Origin: Chitinophagaceae bacterium
GTDB taxonomy: Bacteria > Bacteroidota > Bacteroidia > Chitinophagales > Chitinophagaceae
NCBI GenBank assembly: GCA_021323155.1
Contig: JAJTCI010000027.1
Coordinates: 1 to 20,574, forward strand
Reading direction: 5' to 3'
Length of the DNA stretch: 20,574 bases
Positions 14,464-20,574 of the stretch are shown here, piece by piece. The first letter of the stretch is position 1, and the number at the start of each line of letters is the position of its first letter. The notes under the pieces were generated by a model that had not been told where the DNA came from, did not search any database, and worked only from the letters and a program-made list of their open reading frames with translations. Position numbers and translations under genes: made by a program.

Positions 14464-15348
14464 TTATTGTCTCACTGCCAACAGGGTCCTGTCATTTTTC
14501 TTGATCAGGGGGTACTGGTCGGCTGTCTCGAAGACCACACCCTTTTTCGACTGGAGGATGGTGATCATCTTAGCGAGAGAATCGCGGTAATTCGGCTCGC
14601 GGAACATCCTGTCGTGCGTCAGCAGCACCACGTGGTTTTTTACGAATGAACTATTGGATTCGAACGCATTCATGATCTGCCTGGCCATCTGCTCCGCGCT
14701 TTGTACGGGGCGGCTGCTCTTGTCGAAGTTCCACTCTACATCCCAACCCATCACGTTATAACCGATGGAGTCCATCAGCTTGGTGAGTGGTTTCGTGAGC
14801 TTCGACGTGCGTATCTTATGATCCTCCATCACCCATGCAGGGTTACCTGGGAATCGTGCGATCGGGTAAGAGAACTGCATTGAATCATGGAAGCGCATGA
14901 AGTCGCGCAGCGCTTTTTCTTCCTGGCGATAAAATTGTTCGTACCGGTTGTTGGCGTGTGAATAGCTATGGTTCGCGAAGATGAAGTGACGCATATCCTT
15001 GCGCATCGTCTCCAGGATATTGCGTCCATGCCTGTAATCCGCATGTTCGCCCACCAGGAAAAAAGTCGCGCGCACACCTTTGTTCTGGCATACGTTGTAA
15101 CAGTTGAGCGTACCCGCATCAGGTCCGTCATCAAAGGTCAGGTAAACATATCGCAGGTTGCTGTCTCTCCGCACCACACGGGTTACCTCGGGGGCTTTCA
15201 CTGAGTCAAACATTCGAGGCTTGACCACGGCCGCGGCTGCGGACCCGGTGGAGTCAATAACGTCGGCTTTGTCTTTATTAAAGATCGCCTGGCACGCGGC
15301 AAAAGTCACCACGGCGGCAAGGGCAAAGCCAAGATAATTTTTCTTCAT
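14464..15348 (-). CDS. Polysaccharide deacetylase (NodB domain) lipoprotein
   Basis: A signal peptide (MKKNYLGFALAAVVTFAAC) puts the lipidated cysteine at C19. The NodB/CE4 domain follows: motif 1 TFDDGPD (D73, D74), motif 2 HSYSH (zinc ligands H127 and H131), motif 3 RFPGNPAW (R165), and motif 5 LLTHD (H245, D246). These proteins remove acetyl groups from chitin-type or peptidoglycan GlcNAc/MurNAc residues. All metal and catalytic residues I can identify are present, so it should be active; the substrate cannot be told. Membrane anchoring suggests action on the cell wall or on imported oligosaccharides. It is divergent from the oxidoreductase gene. Confidence 0.9.
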   Translation of the reverse strand: MKKNYLGFALAAVVTFAACQAIFNKDKADVIDSTGSAAAAVVKPRMFDSVKAPEVTRVVRRDSNLRYVYLTFDDGPDAGTLNCYNVCQNKGVRATFFLVGEHADYRHGRNILETMRKDMRHFIFANHSYSHANNRYEQFYRQEEKALRDFMRFHDSMQFSYPIARFPGNPAWVMEDHKIRTSKLTKPLTKLMDSIGYNVMGWDVEWNFDKSSRPVQSAEQMARQIMNAFESNSSFVKNHVVLLTHDRMFREPNYRDSLAKMITILQSKKGVVFETADQYPLIKKNDRTLLAVRQ

Positions 15349-15380
15349 ACATAGGGGATGTGGATCCTGAAACTAAAATA

Positions 15381-15410
15381 GAAAGATAAAAATAACGATT
15401 TGCCGGTCAA
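15381..15410 (-). promoter_or_regulatory. Candidate promoter of the deacetylase gene
   Basis: On the minus strand, TTG (15410-15408), a 19-bp spacer and TATCTTTC (15388-15381) fit the Bacteroidota pattern with one mismatch at the last base of TAnnTTTG. The start codon lies 32 bases beyond, a usual leader length. No equally good plus-strand element was seen for the oxidoreductase gene in the same 156-bp gap. Confidence 0.5.
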
Positions 15411-15504
15411 ATAGTCAATTTGCAAGGATTTAACGGAATTCTAAGGCTGACGCAGATCAGGAAAAGGGAAATAATTACATTTAACTTAGCAAGCCAAATC
15501 ATAA

Positions 15505-17352
15505 ATGATGAGAAAAGAAGCAACATTGCAGGATGTGGTGATCAAATTCGCCGGTGACAGTGGTGACGGGATGCAGCTGACCGGCCAGCAATTCACGAAC
15601 AATACCGCGCTCCTTGGGATAGACCTCGCCACCTTCCCGGATTTCCCGGCCGAAATCCGTGCGCCGCAGGGTACCTTGCCAGGGGTGAGTGGATTCCAGA
15701 TACGATTCAGTAGCGACAGGGTGTTCACTCCCGGTGATCAGTGCGATGTGTTGGTAGCGATGAATGCCGCTGCCTTAAAAGCAAACCTGGGTAGCCTTAA
15801 AGCCGGTGGGAAGATCATCGTGAACGTTGACGGTTTCGACTCCAAAAACCTCCGCCTGGCCAATTACCCCGATGGCGTAAACCCGATTGAAAACAACAGC
15901 CTCGACTCCTACGAAGTGATCAAGGTGGACGTAACAAAGCTTACCCGCGAGTCACTGAAAGATTTCCCTGAGCTCGGCGTGAAGGAACGAGACCGCGCGA
16001 AGAACATGTTCGTGCTTGGGTTTATCTATTGGATGTACAATCGTTCGCTGGACAACACCCTCAACTTTCTCAAAGAGAAATTCGGCAAAAAAGATACGAT
16101 CCTGCAAAGTAATATCAAGGTATTACAGGCCGGGTACAACTACGGCGATACCACCGAGACTTTCACCACCCGTTACAAAGTAGAGAAAGCCAAGCTGCCC
16201 GCCGGCCAGTACCGTAGCATCATGGGCAACCAGGCATTGTCGCTTGGCCTGATCGCTGCCAGTGAAAAAAGTGGTTTACCCATTTTCCTGGGGACTTACC
16301 CTATCACCCCAGCCTCTGATATCCTGCACGACCTGAGCAAGTACAAGAACTTTGGTATCCGGACCTTCCAGGCGGAGGATGAGATCGCCGGTATTTCATC
16401 GGCTATCGGTGCTGCTTACGGCGGTTCACTCGGCATCACTACCACCTCCGGACCGGGCATGGCACTAAAAGGAGAGGCAATGGGTCTTGCGGTGATGTTA
16501 GAAATTCCGTTATTGATCATTAATATCCAACGCGGTGGACCATCTACCGGTCTTCCAACAAAGACAGAACAAAGCGACCTGATGCAGGCCTACTATGGCA
16601 GGAACGGGGAGTGCCCGATGCCGATCATTGCGAGTTCCACACCCAGCGATTGTTTCGAGGTCGCATACGAAGCCACACGGCTGGCCGTCGAGCATATGAC
16701 ACCGGTGATCCTGCTGAGTGATGGTTATATTGCCAACGGTGCCGAACCATGGAAGTTCCCGAAGAGTGAAAGCCTTCCACCGATCAAGGTAAAGTTTAAG
16801 ACCCAATTGAACGAAGGCGAAGAGAAGTTCCAGCCTTACGCACGCGATGAAAAACTCGCCAGGCCCTGGGCGATCCCCGGTACTCCCGGCCTGGAGCATA
16901 GGATAGGCGGGTTGGAAAAACAAAATATTACCGGTAACGTGAATTACGAAGCGGAGAACCACCAGTTGATGGTGAAGCTGCGGCAGGAAAAAATTGACAG
17001 GATCGCGGATCATATCCCTGAACAGAAGATAGACACGGGCGCGGAGAGCGGCAAAGTACTGGTATTGGGATGGGGATCTACTTACGGCGCTATCAAAAGC
17101 GCGGTCATGGAACTCAACGCGCAGGGGCACGAAGTGAGCCATACGCACCTGAGGTACATAAGGCCTTTCCCCCGTAACCTGGGTGCGCTACTGGGCAGGT
17201 TTGAAAAAGTACTCGTGCCCGAGATCAATAACGGCCAGTTAGTAAAGATCATTCGTGACCAATTCCTGGTGGATGCAAAACCCTACAACAAGATCATGGG
17301 AGTGCCCATCACGAAGACAGAGTTGCTGGACGTGATAAAGAAAATGCTGTAA
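15505..17352 (+). CDS. 2-oxoacid:ferredoxin oxidoreductase, fused gamma-alpha subunit (KorA-like)
   Basis: The 615-residue protein is the large subunit of a two-subunit 2-oxoacid:acceptor oxidoreductase, which converts 2-oxoglutarate or another 2-oxoacid plus CoA to acyl-CoA with reduction of ferredoxin. The gamma domain comes first (about 10-190, with FAGDSGDGMQLTGQQF and TLPGVSGFQIRFSS). The alpha domain follows, with GTYPITPASDI at about 263, TTSGPGMALKGEAMGLA and NIQRGGPSTGLPTKTEQSD. The C-terminal part holds VLGWGSTYGAIKSAV and LRYIRPFP. The thiamine-diphosphate-binding beta subunit, usually the next gene, is absent: a terminator follows at once. ATG at 15505 is directly followed by a second ATG, so the start is uncertain by one codon. 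Substrate is uncertain. Confidence 0.9.
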   Translation: MMRKEATLQDVVIKFAGDSGDGMQLTGQQFTNNTALLGIDLATFPDFPAEIRAPQGTLPGVSGFQIRFSSDRVFTPGDQCDVLVAMNAAALKANLGSLKAGGKIIVNVDGFDSKNLRLANYPDGVNPIENNSLDSYEVIKVDVTKLTRESLKDFPELGVKERDRAKNMFVLGFIYWMYNRSLDNTLNFLKEKFGKKDTILQSNIKVLQAGYNYGDTTETFTTRYKVEKAKLPAGQYRSIMGNQALSLGLIAASEKSGLPIFLGTYPITPASDILHDLSKYKNFGIRTFQAEDEIAGISSAIGAAYGGSLGITTTSGPGMALKGEAMGLAVMLEIPLLIINIQRGGPSTGLPTKTEQSDLMQAYYGRNGECPMPIIASSTPSDCFEVAYEATRLAVEHMTPVILLSDGYIANGAEPWKFPKSESLPPIKVKFKTQLNEGEEKFQPYARDEKLARPWAIPGTPGLEHRIGGLEKQNITGNVNYEAENHQLMVKLRQEKIDRIADHIPEQKIDTGAESGKVLVLGWGSTYGAIKSAVMELNAQGHEVSHTHLRYIRPFPRNLGALLGRFEKVLVPEINNGQLVKIIRDQFLVDAKPYNKIMGVPITKTELLDVIKKML

Positions 17353-17356
17353 AAGC

Positions 17357-17383
17357 AAAAGCCGCTGAAGAGCGGCTTTTTTT
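17357..17383. terminator. Terminator between the oxidoreductase and outer-membrane protein genes
   Basis: AAAGCCGCT (17358-17366), loop GAAG, AGCGGCTTT (17371-17379) and a further TTTT. The stem is 9 bp with a plus-strand U-tract of seven. It starts 5 bases after the oxidoreductase stop. On the minus strand a TTTT follows too, so it can also serve the convergent gene ending at 17405. Confidence 0.92.
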
Positions 17384-17404
17384 ATGCATAACGAAGATGT
17401 AGTT

Positions 17405-18283
17405 CTATTTATCAGACTCTGCCCTTCCCAGGTTGATCGACAGTTTCAGGTTCAGCGTAAGATAATGGTCATTCGATTTTGAACCTGCCCGGATCTGGCC
17501 GGGTCCGCTGTAAGCAGGGTCATAAACTTTGGACCTGTCGTGTAATTGTTTTGCCAGGGTTGCCTGCTGCGGCGAGAGATTCGCATCGAACCACGCCGGG
17601 TCTACATATGTAGTACTTGCGTCGTCGAGGTAGTCAGTAAATGTATGCCGGATCAATAATTCAGAGCGTAATGACAAGAGGCGCGACAATTCGTATTTAA
17701 CACCCACACCGAATAAAAGATTGGATTGCGAAAGCCGGTAGGGTCTTGAGTCCTTCCCCTTTTCCGGGAATCCTTGTCCTTCTGTTCTCAATGGTTGCAG
17801 GTTAATCCAGTTGTTGTTTAAACGCGCCTGCGGGTTGAACGAAAACCAACCCAGGCCTCCCATTACATAAGGAGAAAACTGCGGCATCTGGTCGTGGTAT
17901 TGCAGCATCAAGGGGTGGAATTCACCGATAATGGCCACCTCCCGGATGGGTGTCCTGAAGCTGAGATTTCTTTTGGTATGTAGCCCATTGCTGTCGGCGC
18001 CGGCGATACGTCCCCAGGTAGCTTCCAGCCTTACCCCGGCCAGGCTCTGGTACATCACACCTACTGAAAAGCTACCACTCATCTGTGAGGCTTTCATATT
18101 CGGCATAAATCCTTTCTTGCCCCCGATATCAGTCATGCCACTCATCATTCCTACAGATGCGCCGATCTCCCAGATAATATCGTTGTCGTAATAATTGTTA
18201 TTATAGTAATAGTATTGCGCCCGGCCTGAGAAAGTTGCAAATAAGAAAGTCGCTAAGATCACGAACCTGGGTAGTTTTCTCAT
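17405..18283 (-). CDS. Outer-membrane beta-barrel protein, DUF6089-like
   Basis: The 292-residue protein has a cleavable signal peptide (MRKLPRFVILATFLFATFSGRAQ) followed by a Tyr/Asn-rich stretch YYYYNNNYYDND. Alternating hydrophobic and aromatic strands typical of an eight- to ten-strand barrel follow: IWEIGASVGMMSGMTDIGG, GSFSVGVMYQSLAGVRLEATWG, FSPYVMGGLGWFSFNPQA and LLFGVGVKYELSRLLSLRSELLIR. The last strand (YLTLNLKLSINLG) is near the C-terminus. The pattern resembles Bacteroidota DUF6089-type outer-membrane proteins; I am confident of the barrel, less so of the exact family. Function is unknown. It is the last gene of the minus-strand block, 63 bp after nth. Confidence 0.8.
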   Translation of the reverse strand: MRKLPRFVILATFLFATFSGRAQYYYYNNNYYDNDIIWEIGASVGMMSGMTDIGGKKGFMPNMKASQMSGSFSVGVMYQSLAGVRLEATWGRIAGADSNGLHTKRNLSFRTPIREVAIIGEFHPLMLQYHDQMPQFSPYVMGGLGWFSFNPQARLNNNWINLQPLRTEGQGFPEKGKDSRPYRLSQSNLLFGVGVKYELSRLLSLRSELLIRHTFTDYLDDASTTYVDPAWFDANLSPQQATLAKQLHDRSKVYDPAYSGPGQIRAGSKSNDHYLTLNLKLSINLGRAESDK

Positions 18284-18346
18284 AGCTTGTTTTAATAATC
18301 TTGCAATTAACGCAAAAAATGATACAAAAATTGGTGGCGGCGCTGC

Positions 18347-18994
18347 TTAAAATTCAGCTTTTAAACGTTGGTAATATTTGCAGGCTGGTTTTAAACCACA
18401 TATGCCACAGCGAGGTGTCCTGGCAACGCAGATATAGCGGCCGTGGAGTATCAGCCAATGATGAAATTTGTGGACCAGTGCGGTGGGAACGTCTTTGAGT
18501 AGTTGTTTTTCAGTGGCCAACGGTGTTTTTGCATTTGTCGTCAACCCAATTCTTGCCGAAACCCGGAAGACGTGAGTGTCCACCGCCATATTGGGTTGCT
18601 GGTCAACGACTGATGTAATAACGTTCGCCGTTTTCCTGCCCACTCCCGGAAGTTGAACCAGTTCATCAACCGTCATCGGCACACGCCCTCCGAATTGTTC
18701 TTCCATCATCTTCGCCATTCCTACCAGGTGTTTGGCTTTGTTATTTGGGTAACTGATGCTTTTGACGAGTGGAAATACCTCCTCGGCGGTAGCTTTTGAT
18801 AATTCTTTCGATGAGGGATATTTTTCGAAGATAGCCGGCGTGGTGAGGTTCACCCTTTTATCGGTACACTGGGCGGAAAGGATGACGGCTACCAGTAACT
18901 GGTAAGGGTTATCGTAAATCAGTTCTGTTTCCGCATCAGGGTATTTCTCCTGGAAGTATAAAATACAAAACCGGTACCTTTCTTTCTTTGTCAT
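18347..18994 (-). CDS. nth: Endonuclease III
   Basis: This 215-residue bifunctional DNA glycosylase/AP lyase removes oxidised pyrimidines. The helix-hairpin-helix is LPGVGRKTANVI with catalytic lysine K121, and the conserved aspartate is D139 in AVDTHVFRV. The 4Fe-4S site is complete: C189-X6-C196-X2-C199-X5-C205. Length matches the family. The start at 18994 gives MTKKERYRFCILYF. It lies in the minus-strand block downstream of the small anti-sigma-like gene, with 41 bp between. With mutY earlier in the window it completes a pair of related iron-sulfur DNA glycosylases. Confidence 0.95.
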   Translation of the reverse strand: MTKKERYRFCILYFQEKYPDAETELIYDNPYQLLVAVILSAQCTDKRVNLTTPAIFEKYPSSKELSKATAEEVFPLVKSISYPNNKAKHLVGMAKMMEEQFGGRVPMTVDELVQLPGVGRKTANVITSVVDQQPNMAVDTHVFRVSARIGLTTNAKTPLATEKQLLKDVPTALVHKFHHWLILHGRYICVARTPRCGICGLKPACKYYQRLKAEF

Positions 18995-19035
18995 ACAAAG
19001 TCCGAAGATACCGGTTGAGAATTATTTGGCAGAAA

Positions 19036-19269
19036 TCACTGTGCCACTTCGGCGGTCTCTCTTGCGTATCGCAGGATGGCGGAAACAGCTTGCTTTCTTG
19101 GCTTTTCCAAAGGCACAGCATCCAGTTGTTGCTGTGATTCTCTTAAAACCCTGAATTTTTGCTGTAAGATCCAGTCATTCTGTAACGCGCTCTCGATCGC
19201 CTGGGCCTGTTGATGAGAAGACTCTCCATACAAATACTGAATAAGCTCCTCCGGAGTAAAATTTGGCAT
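19036..19269 (-). CDS. Small protein resembling the N-terminus of anti-sigma factors
   Basis: The 77-residue, mostly helical, soluble product begins MPNFTPEELIQYLYGESSHQ. The pattern of an (E/L)-L-I-x-Y-L-Y-G-E helix followed by a Q/A/E-rich second helix is seen in the cytoplasmic, sigma-binding part of many anti-sigma factors. Here the zinc ligands (HxxxCxxC) and the transmembrane segment are absent, and no sigma factor is adjacent. I do not assign a firm function; it could be a short regulatory or degenerate anti-sigma protein. It is co-directional with ftsB (92 bp upstream) and nth (41 bp downstream). Confidence 0.6.
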   Translation of the reverse strand: MPNFTPEELIQYLYGESSHQQAQAIESALQNDWILQQKFRVLRESQQQLDAVPLEKPRKQAVSAILRYARETAEVAQ

Positions 19270-19361
19270 ACGAAACTGATTAAATCCTAAAATCCAATGT
19301 CGATTCTATAAACGCTTTTCTGGATATGATATTGTCCGAAGCGGCTGTAAGGGGCGAAATT

Positions 19362-19658
19362 TTAAGGTTCCTCCACCAAAAACAGGTCTTCATTGGGCCG
19401 TTTCATCTTATATCGTTCCCGGGCGATCTTTTCTAATGCTGCTGCACTTGTCTGAATATCAGCCAACTGCTTTTTAGCTAACGCGATTTCATTCTCGTAA
19501 AAACGCTTACTTTCTAATAAACTGTTAAGCTCGGCGCGTTTGCCAAGCTGTGTGAAAATATCCCTGGAATCAAAGAATAGTACCCAAAGAAGAAATACCG
19601 ATAATGCTACCAGGTATTTGTTCCTTAATATCCGTATGACGCCTTTGAGTATTCGCAT
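19362..19658 (-). CDS. FtsB/DivIC-like septum formation protein
   Basis: The 98-residue protein has a short basic cytoplasmic start (MRILKGVIRILRNKY), one transmembrane segment (about 15-30), and a periplasmic coiled coil (about 35-75, LNSLLESKRFYENEIALAKKQLADIQ). It ends with the family-typical IARERYKMKRPNEDLFLVEE. FtsB/DivIC joins FtsL and FtsQ/DivIB in activating septal peptidoglycan synthesis. It directly follows enolase on the same strand (72 bp), the eno-ftsB neighbourhood found across many bacteria, which strengthens the call. Confidence 0.9.
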   Translation of the reverse strand: MRILKGVIRILRNKYLVALSVFLLWVLFFDSRDIFTQLGKRAELNSLLESKRFYENEIALAKKQLADIQTSAAALEKIARERYKMKRPNEDLFLVEEP

Positions 19659-19730
19659 TTTTCGTGGACTGGATCTAAAATTAACCCTTTACCTATCCTC
19701 TTTGCCAGGGAATGTGGACGAGTGGAAAAG

Positions 19731-20574
19731 TTATCGGCCAAACCTCAGTTTTCCACCTGGGTAGACTGATGTATTCGCCAACATCTCCTCGATCCGGATC
19801 AACTGGTTGTATTTAGCCATCCGGTCAGTTCTTGATGCTGAGCCCGTTTTGATCTGGCCGCAATTCAGCGCTACCGCCAGGTCGGCGATCGTGGTGTCTT
19901 CAGTCTCGCCACTGCGATGACTCATAATGGTGTTGTAGCCATTATGCTGCGCCATCGTTACGGCATTGATCGTTTCCGTCACCGTGCCGATCTGGTTCAC
20001 TTTCACCAGCAGGCCGTTGCCGATACCCTGGTCAATACCTTTCTGCAGGCGTTCCACGTTCGTAACAAACAGGTCGTCGCCTACCAGTTGGCACCGGTCG
20101 CCAATCGTGTCAGTCAGCATCTTCCATCCATTCCAGTCGTCTTCGGCCATGCCGTCTTCGATGGAAACGATCGGGTACTGCTTCACCCATTTCTCCCAGT
20201 ATTTTACCAGCTGCTCGCTGCTCATTTCTTTCCCCGTGCTTTTATGGAACACATATTTTTTCTTTTTGTTGTCCCACAACTCACTGTTGGCCGCGTCCAT
20301 CGCAACTACGATCTGTGAACCCGCCTTGTATCCCGCCGCGGTGATCGCTTCCAGTACAGTTTCGATCGCTTCTTCATTGCTTTTCATATTCGGCGCAAAT
20401 CCACCCTCGTCGCCAACATTCGTGCTATACCCGGCTTTCTTTAATACCGATTTCAGCGCATGAAATATCTCAACCCCCCACCGGAGCCCTTCACTGAAAG
20501 TTGAAGCCCCCACTGGCATCACCATGAACTCCTGGAAATCTATCTTGTTATCCGCATGTGCGCCGCCATTCAGG
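19731..20574 (-). CDS. eno: Enolase, C-terminal two thirds (N-terminus beyond the window)
   Basis: Enolase interconverts 2-phosphoglycerate and phosphoenolpyruvate in glycolysis. The frame is open to the window edge and reads LNGGAHADNKIDFQEFMVMPVG there, a near-exact family block, so about 150 N-terminal residues are missing. Visible active-site regions are GDEGGFAP, the metal ligands in VAMDAAN, SIEDGMAEDDW and LVGDDLF, the catalytic lysine region LLVKVNQIGT, and the signature SHRSGETEDTTIADLAV. The C-terminus GGKLRFGR is normal for the family. The internal Met at 20525 is not the start. ftsB follows 72 bp downstream. Confidence 0.96.
   Translation of the reverse strand, partial: LNGGAHADNKIDFQEFMVMPVGASTFSEGLRWGVEIFHALKSVLKKAGYSTNVGDEGGFAPNMKSNEEAIETVLEAITAAGYKAGSQIVVAMDAANSELWDNKKKKYVFHKSTGKEMSSEQLVKYWEKWVKQYPIVSIEDGMAEDDWNGWKMLTDTIGDRCQLVGDDLFVTNVERLQKGIDQGIGNGLLVKVNQIGTVTETINAVTMAQHNGYNTIMSHRSGETEDTTIADLAVALNCGQIKTGSASRTDRMAKYNQLIRIEEMLANTSVYPGGKLRFGR

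Overview
The window comes from a Bacteroidota chromosome, most likely the Chitinophagaceae or a close relative. This rests on gliding-type lipoprotein GldD with its partner GldE, the HU-type protein/MutY/SSB/GldE/GldD neighbourhood, several lipoproteins with Bacteroidota-style signal peptides, weak Shine-Dalgarno signals, and promoter-like sites resembling the Bacteroidota pattern TTG-N17-23-TAnnTTTG. Base composition is near 50% GC throughout, with no transposase, integrase, tRNA or rRNA. Most of the window is ordinary core genome.

Layout. Bases 1-431 are the 3' end of a proline-rich protein that converges on gldD, with a shared hairpin terminator between them. Bases 515-4273 (minus strand) read mutY > ssb > gldE > gldD, combining base-excision repair, single-strand DNA binding and gliding/secretion-linked membrane proteins. 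Divergent from mutY, 4465-5761 (plus) carries an HU/IHF-like protein, an overlapping membrane-anchored TPR protein and a 31-residue, very basic protein of the COX24/AURKAIP1 type, ending in a strong hairpin. Ribonuclease G (5959-7509, plus) converges on a YugP-type membrane zinc peptidase (7548-8216, minus) across a 34-bp palindromic terminator. After a 316-bp gap with a probable promoter and a GCAA-loop hairpin, radA, a ComF-family phosphoribosyltransferase, a beta-helix lipoprotein and a glutathione-peroxidase-like protein follow as a closely spaced plus-strand run (8533-12631).

The largest gene-free stretch, 12632-13177, lies between convergent genes and holds the most unusual signal. Five copies of CTCTATA sit at exactly 11-bp intervals, and 81 bp later five copies of the reverse complement TATAGAG sit at exactly 11-bp intervals. 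The 4-bp spacers vary while heptamer and spacing do not. This looks like a helically phased, mirror-oriented protein-binding array, reminiscent of the two sets of five 11-bp iterons in the plasmid R1 parC centromere, but with no partition gene in view.

Beyond the array come a small cysteine-containing lipoprotein, a Bax-inhibitor-1/YccA family membrane protein and a polysaccharide deacetylase lipoprotein (all minus). Then comes a fused gamma-alpha subunit of a 2-oxoacid:ferredoxin oxidoreductase (plus), followed directly by a terminator rather than by its beta subunit. The right end is a minus-strand block: enolase (cut by the window edge), FtsB/DivIC-like division protein, a small anti-sigma-like protein, endonuclease III, and an outer-membrane beta-barrel protein.
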